Origin: Flavobacterium glaciei
Lineage (GTDB): Bacteria > Bacteroidota > Bacteroidia > Flavobacteriales > Flavobacteriaceae
Reading direction: 5' to 3'
Length of the DNA stretch: 64,000 nucleotides
Assembly (NCBI RefSeq): GCF_003350545.1
Contig: NZ_QQBA01000013.1
Span: forward strand, 34,080-98,079
Shown: positions 7,911 through 16,338 of the stretch, piece by piece
Layout of the letters: each line of letters begins with the position of its first letter
Numbering within the stretch: position 1 is the first letter of the stretch
The notes under the pieces: generated by a model
Database searches by the model: none
What the model saw: the letters and a program-made list of their open reading frames with translations, nothing else
Told to the model about the DNA's origin: nothing
Translations under genes and position numbers: made by a program

Positions 7911-8951
7911 ATGAAAGCAAAATATATCATATTGCTCATTTTTCCGTTGCTGTGGTCTTGTTCTGCTGATGAAAGCGAAGACTATCAGGACGTTCCTCTG
8001 AACTTTCAGGTTCCGGCAAATTTCCCGCCTTTGGCATACAATCTAGCGAATAATCCACCCACCGAAAAAGGATTTGAACTTGGGAAAAAACTTTTCTACG
8101 ACGGTCGATTGGCTTCGGATGGGATTGTTTCCTGCGGATTTTGTCACATTCAGGAAGATGCATTTACGCATCACGGACATACCTTGAGTCACGGAGTAGA
8201 TGACGCTATTGGAACCCGAAACACGCCACCAATACAGAATTTAGCCTATCAAACCACTTTTATGTATGATGGTGCAGCATCGCATTTGGATTTACAGTCT
8301 ATTATTCCGTTCACAAGTCCTATAGAAATGAATGGCGATTTTGCAAAAGCGATTGCTATGATGAAAGGCGATTCAGCCTATCAAAACCTATTCAAAATTG
8401 CTTTTACGGATGGAAAAATCAATTCCGAAAACATGCTCAAGGCCTTGGGACAATTTATGGTTATGGTTACGTCCTCGAATTCCCGTTTTGACAAGTACCG
8501 CCGCAATGAATCTGGCGGAACGCTCACGCAAGACGAGAAGGACGGTTATGCCATTTTTAACCAAAAATGTTCCAGTTGTCACGCCACGGATTTGTTTACG
8601 GACAATTCTTTTAGAAACAATGGCTTGCCAATTGATCCCGCGTACAATGATATCGGTCGTTTTCGCGTGACTGAGTTGCCTCAGGATAAGTACAAATTCA
8701 AGGTGCCTAGTCTAAGAAACATAGAAAAAACAGCGCCTTACATGCACGATGGACGCTTATTTACATTAGAAGCCGTTATGGATCATTACAATTCCGGTAT
8801 AGTGAATTCAGCTACTTTAGACCCAATTTTGAATAAAAACGGGTCACTCGGAATCCCTTTGACAGCGACAGAAAAATCAAAAATTATTGCTTTTCTAAAA
8901 ACATTGACAGACACGCAATACCTAACAGACAAGCGCTTTTCTGAATATTAA
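7911..8951 (+). CDS. Di-haem cytochrome c peroxidase (MbnH-like) lipoprotein
   Basis: 346 residues from ATG 7911. An in-frame TTG at 7869 would translate the terminator and is rejected. The lipoprotein signal ends LLWSC (Cys17). Two c-type haem motifs are present: CGFCH (C75, C78, H79) and CSSCH (C220, C223, H224). ELGKKLFYDGRLASDG and TRNTPPIQNLAY are typical of the CcpA/MauG superfamily, as is VPSLRNIEKTAPYMHDGR in the C-terminal domain. These enzymes reduce peroxide or use bis-Fe(IV) chemistry to modify a partner protein. Placement right after an MbnP-like gene makes an MbnH-type role (tryptophan oxidation in MbnP) likely. Confidence 0.88.
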   Translation: MKAKYIILLIFPLLWSCSADESEDYQDVPLNFQVPANFPPLAYNLANNPPTEKGFELGKKLFYDGRLASDGIVSCGFCHIQEDAFTHHGHTLSHGVDDAIGTRNTPPIQNLAYQTTFMYDGAASHLDLQSIIPFTSPIEMNGDFAKAIAMMKGDSAYQNLFKIAFTDGKINSENMLKALGQFMVMVTSSNSRFDKYRRNESGGTLTQDEKDGYAIFNQKCSSCHATDLFTDNSFRNNGLPIDPAYNDIGRFRVTELPQDKYKFKVPSLRNIEKTAPYMHDGRLFTLEAVMDHYNSGIVNSATLDPILNKNGSLGIPLTATEKSKIIAFLKTLTDTQYLTDKRFSEY

Positions 8952-8956
8952 TTTTA

Positions 8957-9100
8957 GAAGCTATTTCCTGCTGTACACTGCAAGTCCTCGCTACAAAAGC
9001 CGTTTTTCTATGTCCTGAAAAGAGCTTCCTCCGGTCGCTTTTTCAGGACAAGAAAAACAAGCTTTTTCCGCTCCGGGCTTTCCGTTGCCATCAGGGCTAA
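8957..9100 (+). repeat. Intergenic palindromic repeat, copy A (long subtype)
   Basis: Starts GAAGCTATTTCCTGCTG and ends TTGCCATCAGGGCTA, with a central hairpin of about 19 bp: 9002-9021 with 9039-9058, containing TGTCCTGAAAA and TTTTCAGGACA. The apex reads AGCTTCCTCCGGTCGCT. It shares its ends and apex with copy E at 61186-61333. It ends 11 bases before the next start codon. Confidence 0.75.
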
Positions 9101-9111
9101 AAACAACAAAC

Positions 9112-10071
9112 ATGAAAAAATACACATTGCTTTTAGTACTTCTTTTTCAATTGGCAAACGCCGCCGAAAAAGACAGTTTAAATACCGTAAATCCATTTAC
9201 AAAATACCATTCCTTCCTTGAAGAAGAAGATTTTTGCGATGCCTGCGGTTGCTCTGCCAGTGGCGGAAGCATGGGATTCGCCTCGATGTTGAACTCTAAT
9301 TTCGTTGGGATTCGGTATTTCAATCAACAATACAAATCCATGGATGGCTTGTACAGCAATTCGCCTTGGTATAAAGAAAATTTCAACACCGTTCAGGTTT
9401 GGGGCCGAATCCCGGTTAGTGAAAAGGTTCAGGTTTCGACATTATTGCCGTATCATTTTCATGAAAGAGAAACCGCAACTGGCAACAAAAGCATCAACGG
9501 AATTGGCGACATCACCGTTTTGGCGATGTATCGTTTGTATCAAACCCATAAAGACAGTACGTTTTTGGTACATACATTACAATTGGGAGGTGGATTCAAA
9601 GCGCCAACTGGAAAGTTTAATGAAGCAAATTCCGGTAGTATAAATCCAAGTTTTCAGGTAGGAACGGGAAGTTGGGATTATCTTTTGGCAACTGAATATG
9701 TGGTTAAAAGAAAACAATTTGGTTTAAACTCGATGCTGAATTATGTTATAAAAACGGAAAACCAAAAGAGTTACCGTTTTGGGAATCAATTGAATTACGC
9801 AGGTACCTTTTTCTATTTGTACGAGAAAAATAGTTTTTCTATTGTCCCACAACTGGGTTTTGCTGGTGAAGTTTATGAAAGTAATTACCAGTACAATCAA
9901 AAATTACGAAATACAAACGGAGATATTCTTTTTGGGAAAGTTGGTTTTGAGGTTGGTAAAGACAGACTTTCTTTTGGAGCTAATGCCATGTTACCCATCA
10001 ATCAAAATCTTACCGGCGGCAATGTAGAAGCTAATTATCGTTGGAGTGTAAATTTGAATTATAGTTTGTAA
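9112..10071 (+). CDS. Outer-membrane beta-barrel transporter of the MbnP/MbnH-like cluster
   Basis: 319 residues. The start is ATG 9112 (MKKYTLLLVLLFQLANA signal peptide); an in-frame TTG at 9085 would translate the repeat and is rejected. Soon after the signal comes FCDACGCSASGGSMGF with C42, C45 and C47, a CxxCxC cluster that could bind copper or another soft metal. The remainder is alternating aromatic and polar residues typical of a porin-like barrel, for example NSNFVGIRYFNQQY and VQVSTLLPYHF. It ends in NLNYSL with no terminal aromatic. Same strand as the CNGKCH, MbnP-like and peroxidase genes, so it probably moves a metal or substrate across the outer membrane (inference). Confidence 0.75.
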   Translation: MKKYTLLLVLLFQLANAAEKDSLNTVNPFTKYHSFLEEEDFCDACGCSASGGSMGFASMLNSNFVGIRYFNQQYKSMDGLYSNSPWYKENFNTVQVWGRIPVSEKVQVSTLLPYHFHERETATGNKSINGIGDITVLAMYRLYQTHKDSTFLVHTLQLGGGFKAPTGKFNEANSGSINPSFQVGTGSWDYLLATEYVVKRKQFGLNSMLNYVIKTENQKSYRFGNQLNYAGTFFYLYEKNSFSIVPQLGFAGEVYESNYQYNQKLRNTNGDILFGKVGFEVGKDRLSFGANAMLPINQNLTGGNVEANYRWSVNLNYSL

Positions 10072-10270
10072 AGGCATAGGAAATCATTGAAGTTTTTAGT
10101 TATCGTTATTATGTTCTCAAAATGGTGTTAACATGCTTTTATGAGTGAGTTGAAGAGGTTTTATTCTCTAATCATACGCTGCAATTGGGTGTTTTTTTAT
10201 TTTTTTTAAAAATTTAAAAACCATAATGAAGTACACTTCGTATGTAATAACATAACTAAATAAATAAACG

Positions 10271-11794
10271 ATGAAAAACAAACAACAAAATTTAGGATTT
10301 GCATCTATTCTAGGATTAGCACTGTTATCTTTAACTGCAATTTCATGTAATGATGATGATAACAATGAAATGATGATGCCAGTTGCGGCGCCTGACGTTA
10401 ACTTTACTGCCTTAGCCAGTAACAATACCATTCTTACATTCAATGCAAGAAATTTAGCTACTCCAACTTCAACCACTCCTATTGTAGGTTTACCAGCATC
10501 AGAGAGTATTGTGAGTATTGATTACAGACCTGCAACAGGACAGTTGTATGCCTTAGGTTCTTCTAGTCGTCTCTATTTTATTAATGAGAAAAGTGGAGCT
10601 GCAACAGCATTAAGCGCTGGATCGTTTTCTCCTGTTGTTGCGGGTGCTAATGCTTCATTAGATTTTAATCCTACAGTAGATAGAATTCGTTTGGTAACAG
10701 AATCTGGTCAAAATCTTAGATTACACCCGGAACTTGGAACTGTTGTAGCAACTGATGGAGTTATTAATGGGGGTACAAATCCTAAAATTGGTGCAGTAGC
10801 TTATACAAATAGTATGGCAGGCGCAACAACAACAATGTTATTTGATATAGATTTCGAACAAGATAAATTGTATGTTCAAACACCACCTAATGATGGTGGA
10901 CTTCAACTTGTGGGTGACTTAGGTGTAAACTTTCAAGGTGTAGGTGATATGGATATTTTAGCAGATAATTCAACTGCTCTTGCGGTAACAAACAATGCTA
11001 ATGTGTCTACTTTATACACAATCGATTTGACTACTGGAAAAGCTGTTGATGTGGGTAAATTCACTGCTCCAGTGATAAGCATAGCATTCAAAACTAATCC
11101 AATCGCCTATGCTACAACTTCTAGCAATATGCTGGTTCGTTTTAATCCAACAAGTGGAAGCAATAATTCTGTTGCATTAACTGGTTTAGCTGCAAACGAA
11201 AGTATTGTAGGTTTAGATTTTAGACCAGCAAACGGAGGTTTATATGCTATTTCAAATCAAAGCAGAATGTTTTCTGTGAATACAGCTAGCGGAGCATTGA
11301 CAGTAATTGGATCGCCTTTGTTAACAGCATTGTCAGGTACTTCTTTTGGTTTTGATTTTAATCCAACCGTAGATAGAATCAGGCTGGTAAGTAATACAGG
11401 TCAAAATTTACGTTTACACCCAGATTTAGGTACAGTAGTAGCAGTTGATGGCAATCTAAATCCTGGAACACCATTTGTAACTGGAGCTGCATATACTAAT
11501 AATATTGCTGGAGCCACTACAACTTCATTATTAGTAATTGACTCACAAACAGACATGTTATATCGTCAAGACCCACCAAATAACGGTACACTAGTTGCTA
11601 TTGGGAATTTAGGAGTAAATGTTGATGCTGATAGCGGATTTGATATTGGTGGTAATAGTGCTGCTGCATTTGCTTTATTGAAAGTAAATAATGTTACATC
11701 AGTGTACAGTATAAACTTGGTAACTGGTGCAGCTACTAAGGTTTCTGATATAAATATTCAAGCCACAGCAATGGCTGTTGGTTTAGGTTTTTAG
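10271..11794 (+). CDS. DUF4394 lipoprotein with two tandem domains
   Basis: 507 residues with a lipoprotein signal ending LTAISC (Cys26) and an acidic NDDDNNE spacer. The body consists of two copies of one domain of about 230 residues (about 44-270 and 277-507). Each has SIVSIDYRPA or SIVGLDFRPA, FNPTVDRIRLV (second copy identical), TGQNLRLHP or SGQNLRLHP, AGATTT and QxPPNxG. This is the DUF4394 pattern, a probable beta-propeller-like extracellular domain of unknown function. Surface or periplasmic location is inferred. It is monocistronic and closed by a good terminator. Confidence 0.85.
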   Translation: MKNKQQNLGFASILGLALLSLTAISCNDDDNNEMMMPVAAPDVNFTALASNNTILTFNARNLATPTSTTPIVGLPASESIVSIDYRPATGQLYALGSSSRLYFINEKSGAATALSAGSFSPVVAGANASLDFNPTVDRIRLVTESGQNLRLHPELGTVVATDGVINGGTNPKIGAVAYTNSMAGATTTMLFDIDFEQDKLYVQTPPNDGGLQLVGDLGVNFQGVGDMDILADNSTALAVTNNANVSTLYTIDLTTGKAVDVGKFTAPVISIAFKTNPIAYATTSSNMLVRFNPTSGSNNSVALTGLAANESIVGLDFRPANGGLYAISNQSRMFSVNTASGALTVIGSPLLTALSGTSFGFDFNPTVDRIRLVSNTGQNLRLHPDLGTVVAVDGNLNPGTPFVTGAAYTNNIAGATTTSLLVIDSQTDMLYRQDPPNNGTLVAIGNLGVNVDADSGFDIGGNSAAAFALLKVNNVTSVYSINLVTGAATKVSDINIQATAMAVGLGF

Positions 11795-11818
11795 TAGTTA
11801 GATTGTTTTTTTGCATTA

Positions 11819-11855
11819 GTAAGCCAACTCTGGGAAGGGTTGGCTTACTTGTTTT
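11819..11855 (+). terminator. Terminator of the DUF4394 gene
   Basis: GTAAGCCAACTC (11819-11830) pairs with GGGTTGGCTTAC (11837-11848), followed by TTGTTTTT. Confidence 0.85.
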
Positions 11856-11894
11856 TATTACTTACATAATCCAAGCTATCATAATCTTTTATCA

Positions 11895-11942
11895 TAGAAA
11901 AATGCCCCAAATAGTTATAACTATTTGGGGCATTGCTTTTGT
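11895..11942 (-). terminator. Terminator of lysS: perfect 34-base palindrome
   Basis: Positions 11901-11934 are a perfect palindrome whose arms begin AATGCCCCAAATAGT. A-rich and T-rich flanks on the two sides let it work in either direction. It lies 39 bases past the lysS stop. Confidence 0.85.
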
Positions 11943-11972
11943 GATTTTTTTTTGCAAATAGAACTGAAATAT

Positions 11973-13682
11973 TTACTCTTTCAATCGACATGCTTTTACA
12001 TCACCATCAACTACAACTTCGGTCATTCCTAATGACGAAAGGTTTTTCATAGCTTTGTCCCATTTTTTTCCACTCAATTGAGATTGGATTTTCAATAAAC
12101 CAAACTCCATTTGTTTATTATTTACTTGTAAAAGTGTTACAATTAGCTTTTCGTCTTCTTCCAATTCAATTTTCACTTGTTTTTTCTCTGGTCTCATTTG
12201 TGGAAACAACAATACTTCTTGGATAGATGAATTATTGGTCAGGAACATCATCAAACGGTCCATTCCAATACCTAATCCAGAAGTTGGAGGCATTCCATAT
12301 TCTAACGCTCTCAAGAAATCCTCATCGATAATTCCGGTTGCTTCATCATCTCCTTTTTCGGACAAGCGCATTTGCTCTTCAAAACGTTCTCTTTGATCAA
12401 TTGGGTCATTCAATTCTGAGTATGCATTTGCTACTTCTTTTCCGCAAACCATCAATTCAAAACGTTCTGTCAATTCTGGATTGTCTCTGTGTTGCTTGCA
12501 AAGTGGAGACATTTCCTTTGGATAATCCGTGATGAAAGTAGGTTGAATATAATTCCCTTCGCATTTAGCGCCAAAAATTTCATCAATTAATTTCCCTTTC
12601 CCCATGGTTTTATCCACGTCAATTCCCATTCCTCGTGCAGCTTCAAATAATTCTGCTTCATTTTTTCCTGAAATATCAAATCCAGTAAAATGCTTAATAG
12701 AATCTGTCATCGTAACTCTAGCATAAGGCGCCTTAAAGTTCACCTTATGTTCTCCAAAAGTCGCTTCACTGGTCCCATTCACACCAATAGCGCAATGTTC
12801 TAATAGGTTTTCGGTGAAATTCATCATCCAATTGTAGTCTTTGTAGGCTACATATATTTCCATGGCAGTAAATTCCGGGTTGTGCGTTCGGTCCATTCCT
12901 TCATTACGGAAGTTTTTCGAAAACTCATACACACCATCAAAACCACCAACAATCAATCTTTTTAAATACAATTCATTCGCAATACGCATGTATAACGGCA
13001 TGTCAAGCGAGTTGTGGTGCGTGATAAAAGGTCTTGCTGCAGCACCACCGGGAATCGGTTGCAAAACTGGCGTTTCTACCTCAAGATATCCTTTGTCATT
13101 AAAGAAAGAACGCATCGCATTGAACAATTTAGTTCTTTTGATAAACGTTTCTTTTACATGGTCGTTTACCGTTAAATCTACGTAACGGCGACGGTATCTT
13201 TGTTCTGGATCAGCAAAAGCATCGTGTGTTTTACCATCAGCATCCGTTTTTACAACAGGAAGTGGTTTTAAGGCTTTCGCCAAAACTGTCAAACCATAAA
13301 CATGAACCGAGATTTCTCCCACTTGCGTTTTAAAAACCGTTCCGCGAACCCCAATAAAATCGCCAATATCCAATAGTTTTTTGAAAACCACATTGTACAT
13401 TGTTTTCTCCTCATCCGTCGAAATATCATCTCTCGAAACATACACTTGAATACGTCCTTCAGCATCTTTCAATTCTGCAAATGACGCCTTTCCCATGATA
13501 CGTTTCCCCATCAAACGTCCTGCTAAAACAACCTCTTTTCCTTCGTACTTCTCGAAATCAGCTAGGATTTCGCTGGAATAAGCGGTTGTAATAAATTCGG
13601 CTGCCGGATAAGGCTCAATGCCTAAATTGCGTAATTCTGTAAGTGCTTCTCTGCGTAATATTTCTTGTTCGGATAATGCCAT
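11973..13682 (-). CDS. lysS: Lysyl-tRNA synthetase, class II
   Basis: 569 residues. It charges tRNA-Lys. An N-terminal OB-fold anticodon-binding domain (about residues 45-150, with VVLAGRLMGKRIMGKASFAELKD) is followed by the class II catalytic core: motif 1 near VETPVLQPIPGGAAARPF, motif 2 FRNEGMDRTHNPEFTAMEIY, and motif 3 GLGIGMDRLMMFLTN. A C-terminal tail of about 70 residues beyond motif 3 (to VKACRLKE) makes it longer than the E. coli enzyme. The start ATG at 13682 sits 22 bases after a -7 element on the same strand (13711-13704). Cytoplasmic. Confidence 0.96.
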   Translation of the reverse strand: MALSEQEILRREALTELRNLGIEPYPAAEFITTAYSSEILADFEKYEGKEVVLAGRLMGKRIMGKASFAELKDAEGRIQVYVSRDDISTDEEKTMYNVVFKKLLDIGDFIGVRGTVFKTQVGEISVHVYGLTVLAKALKPLPVVKTDADGKTHDAFADPEQRYRRRYVDLTVNDHVKETFIKRTKLFNAMRSFFNDKGYLEVETPVLQPIPGGAAARPFITHHNSLDMPLYMRIANELYLKRLIVGGFDGVYEFSKNFRNEGMDRTHNPEFTAMEIYVAYKDYNWMMNFTENLLEHCAIGVNGTSEATFGEHKVNFKAPYARVTMTDSIKHFTGFDISGKNEAELFEAARGMGIDVDKTMGKGKLIDEIFGAKCEGNYIQPTFITDYPKEMSPLCKQHRDNPELTERFELMVCGKEVANAYSELNDPIDQRERFEEQMRLSEKGDDEATGIIDEDFLRALEYGMPPTSGLGIGMDRLMMFLTNNSSIQEVLLFPQMRPEKKQVKIELEEDEKLIVTLLQVNNKQMEFGLLKIQSQLSGKKWDKAMKNLSSLGMTEVVVDGDVKACRLKE

Positions 13683-13703
13683 TTTATGCTGATTTTAAGA
13701 GCG

Positions 13704-13711
13704 CAAAGATA
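13704..13711 (-). promoter_or_regulatory. -7 promoter element TATCTTTG of lysS
   Basis: Exact TAnnTTTG match on the minus strand, ending 21 bases before the lysS ATG. Confidence 0.55.
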
Positions 13712-13785
13712 CTATATAAGTTTTAAAATTTAAAGTTTAAAATGTGTCGTTTTTTGAAGCATATTATTCTGTTTTTACAAGACAA

Positions 13786-13848
13786 TTTGTCCCGCTATTC
13801 GCTGTATCCACGCCCAAAAGCGTGGGATGCCGCTGCTATCGGGGCTAT
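13786..13848 (+). repeat. Intergenic palindromic repeat, copy B (short subtype)
   Basis: Begins TTGTCCCGCTATTCGCTGTA and ends GATGCCGCTGCTATCGGGGC. The central stem is CCACGC (13808-13813) with GCGTGG (13820-13825). Same family as copies at 24918-24996 and 32838-32898. It lies between lysS and the next lipoprotein gene. Confidence 0.7.
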
Positions 13849-13897
13849 ATTAGGACTTTTATTTTTAAAAAAAATATGAAAAATAGTACAAATAATG

Positions 13898-13905
13898 TAT
13901 ATTTG
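13898..13905 (+). promoter_or_regulatory. -7 promoter element TATATTTG
   Basis: Exact TAnnTTTG match 27 bases before ATG 13933, supporting that start over the upstream in-frame extension. Confidence 0.5.
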
Positions 13906-13932
13906 AAATCAAATCATTTTGCAAAAATCCCA

Positions 13933-14658
13933 ATGAAAAAATATATTGCGTTATTTCTATTAGTATTTCTAAACAGTTGCCAAGTCACAGAAACCATTCA
14001 TTTAAACCAAGATGGAACCGGAAAAATTGAAATTAATGAGTTGAGAGACGAGCATAGTTATATGCAATTAATGGGTGAAAACTACTCCAAAGAAGAAGTT
14101 TTTAGAGATACTACTTATGTTTTTCAGGATTTGATAATGAAACATTCCGAGACGTTTTCCAGATTACCAGCACTTGAAAAAGCCATTTTTCAAAAATTTG
14201 GTGCCGTAAAAGTACATGTCAAGAAAAACTCGTATGAAAAAGAATTTCGTACAACAATCACGCAAAATTTTACTAAAATAGAGCAAGTTGCTGATCTATA
14301 TAAAACCGAAGAATACGCAGATGATATAGAAAATAATTATGCATTGGTTGCCGAAGAACATTATTATAGTGTGAACTATGATTTTGACGGAAGTGTTTTT
14401 AAAAGGATAGTAAAAATCACTGATCCGGTAGAATTAAAGAAACAGCAGGATAAAATTGAAGGGTACAAAATGCAAGTTTCTAAGTTCAAAATCACACAAT
14501 CGTATGTTCTAAAATATCATTTTCCAAGGGAAATAAAATCCGTTTCAAATTTGAATGCTAAAATTAGCGAAGATGGGAAATCACTGGAATTGCAATTTCT
14601 GATAGCGGATTGTTTAGTAAATCCGGAGAGTACGAATCTAGAAGTTGTTTTAGAGTGA
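13933..14658 (+). CDS. Hypothetical lipoprotein
   Basis: 241 residues. The reading frame stays open upstream to 13744, but that extension translates repeat copy B. ATG 13933 begins a textbook lipoprotein signal (MKKYIALFLLVFLNSC, Cys16) and follows a -7 element. Right after the lipobox comes TETIHLNQDGTGKIEI, a short beta motif with a Gly/Asp-rich turn, then mostly charged helical or beta segments ending LEVVLE. I recognise no catalytic motif. Similar small lipoproteins are common in Flavobacteria without assigned function. Membrane-anchored in the periplasm or at the surface. Confidence 0.75.
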   Translation: MKKYIALFLLVFLNSCQVTETIHLNQDGTGKIEINELRDEHSYMQLMGENYSKEEVFRDTTYVFQDLIMKHSETFSRLPALEKAIFQKFGAVKVHVKKNSYEKEFRTTITQNFTKIEQVADLYKTEEYADDIENNYALVAEEHYYSVNYDFDGSVFKRIVKITDPVELKKQQDKIEGYKMQVSKFKITQSYVLKYHFPREIKSVSNLNAKISEDGKSLELQFLIADCLVNPESTNLEVVLE

Positions 14659-14703
14659 TTCATTCGATTCTTTTCTACTCATTAAGTTTTCTTAAAAACT
14701 TTG

Positions 14704-14711
14704 TACCTTTG
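14704..14711 (+). promoter_or_regulatory. -7 promoter element TACCTTTG of lipB
   Basis: Exact TAnnTTTG match 28 bases before the lipB ATG at 14740. Confidence 0.55.
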
Positions 14712-14739
14712 CCGCTCTTAACCGTTGCATCTTTCATTA

Positions 14740-15444
14740 ATGAATAAAAATATCCAACTTCAAGATTTAGGAACAAAAGATTACAAGGAAACTTGGGAAT
14801 ACCAAGAAGAGTTGTTCAAAGGAATTGTTGACTTAAAAATTCGAAATCGCCGAGAAGAACTCGAACTGGAAACTCCTAATTATTTACTATTTGTGGAACA
14901 TCCGCATGTGTATACATTAGGCAAAAGTGGTGATTTGAGTAATTTACTTTTATCTGAAAAACAATTGGAGGCTAAAGGAGCTACTTTTTACAAAATCAAT
15001 CGTGGTGGAGATATCACGTATCACGGTCCTGGACAAATCGTAGGTTATCCTATAATAGATTTGGAGAATTTTTTTACTGACATTCATAAGTATTTGCGTT
15101 TTCTGGAAGAAGCCATTATTCTCACCCTCAATGAATATGGAATTGCTTGTGGTAGAAGCGAAGGCGAAACCGGAGTTTGGTTAGGCGCAGGAACGCCATT
15201 TGCAAGAAAAATTTGTGCTATGGGCGTGCGCGCTTCCCGTTGGGTAACCATGCACGGATTTGCTTTAAACGTAAATGCTGATTTGGGTTATTTTGACAAT
15301 ATTATTCCGTGTGGGATTCGCGGGAAAGCCGTAACTTCATTAAACGTTGAACTTGGTGTTGAAAAAGTTAATGAAGAAGAAGTCAAAGAAAAAATACTGA
15401 AACATTTTTCCCATTTATTCGAATGTTCGTTTATTATACAATGA
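14740..15444 (+). CDS. lipB: Octanoyl-[acyl carrier protein]:protein octanoyltransferase
   Basis: 234 residues from ATG 14740; an in-frame TTG at 14725 lies in the leader. It transfers octanoyl from ACP to the lipoyl domains of 2-oxoacid dehydrogenases and GcvH. Seen: HPHVYTLGKSGD, RGGDITYHGPGQIVGYP (88-104), GETGVWL, the catalytic lysine K157 in ARKICAMGVRASRWVTMHG, and the catalytic thiol C191 in NIIPCGI. All LipB signatures are intact. Convergent with rnhB, with 40 bases between stops and no strong terminator. Cytoplasmic. Confidence 0.96.
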   Translation: MNKNIQLQDLGTKDYKETWEYQEELFKGIVDLKIRNRREELELETPNYLLFVEHPHVYTLGKSGDLSNLLLSEKQLEAKGATFYKINRGGDITYHGPGQIVGYPIIDLENFFTDIHKYLRFLEEAIILTLNEYGIACGRSEGETGVWLGAGTPFARKICAMGVRASRWVTMHGFALNVNADLGYFDNIIPCGIRGKAVTSLNVELGVEKVNEEEVKEKILKHFSHLFECSFIIQ

Positions 15445-15484
15445 GAGTGTTAGTTTTCTTAAATTCTCAGTGTAATCTAAAAAT

Positions 15485-16144
15485 CTAAATTTCCAACTTT
15501 AATTGTTCTGGCAATAATCGAAATGTCATTCGGTGGTATTTAGTAACGCCATAAATCCGAATCGCTTCTCGATGTTCTTTCGTCGGATATCCTTTATTTT
15601 GTTTCCAATTGTACATGGGGAATTCCTCATGAATCGTATTCATATACTCATCGCGATAGGTTTTTGCTAATACGGATGCGGCTGCAATACTTATGAATTT
15701 TGAATCACCTTTTATAATACTGGTATTTGGAATTGAATTTAGGATTTCAATCTCTGCATCGGTAAAAATTTTCCCTCCACGATTTTTTATTCCACCTTTT
15801 GGAATGAATGGACTGTTTCCGTCTACTATAATATGTAAGGGTTTTGGGTCTAATTTTAAAATGCTCTCCTGCATTGCTTTTATGGAGGCGTTCAAGATGT
15901 TAATTTCATCAATTATCAAAGGTTCTAAATGCGTTACCGCAAATGAAATGCATTCTTGCTCTATAATAGGTCTTAATTTTTCTCTAGCTTTTTCAGAAAG
16001 TTGCTTGCTATCGTTTAATGTGTTATTTTGAAAATCTGGAGATAGTATTACCGCTGCAGCAGTAACAGGACCTGCAAGACAACCTCGACCTGCTTCATCA
16101 GTTCCAGTTTCTAAATAGGGTGTTAAAAAAAAAGGGCTTAACAT
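15485..16144 (-). CDS. rnhB: Ribonuclease HII
   Basis: 219 residues. It cleaves RNA in RNA:DNA hybrids, including single ribonucleotides in DNA. Family signatures: [15 protein letters not shown] (13-27) with catalytic D16 and E17, [59 protein letters not shown] and [15 protein letters not shown]. The start ATG 16144 is the only sensible one, and length is normal for the family. About 195 bases separate its start from the divergent susC start. Confidence 0.95.
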   Translation of the reverse strand: MLSPFFLTPYLETGTDEAGRGCLAGPVTAAAVILSPDFQNNTLNDSKQLSEKAREKLRPIIEQECISFAVTHLEPLIIDEINILNASIKAMQESILKLDPKPLHIIVDGNSPFIPKGGIKNRGGKIFTDAEIEILNSIPNTSIIKGDSKFISIAAASVLAKTYRDEYMNTIHEEFPMYNWKQNKGYPTKEHREAIRIYGVTKYHRMTFRLLPEQLKLEI

Positions 16145-16338
16145 TAAATTAATTTTGACAAAAATATAATAATATTTCTAAATAATTTCACATAAGTGGG
16201 TTTGTTGGTTGTGTGATTGAGTTATGTGTTTTGTTTAAGACAAATTATTAGTGAATTAATTATGTTAAATTTTCTAAAAATTTGTTTCTTTAAGTATTTA
16301 TTATGATTTTTGTCGAATAACTAATTTAATTAATTAAT

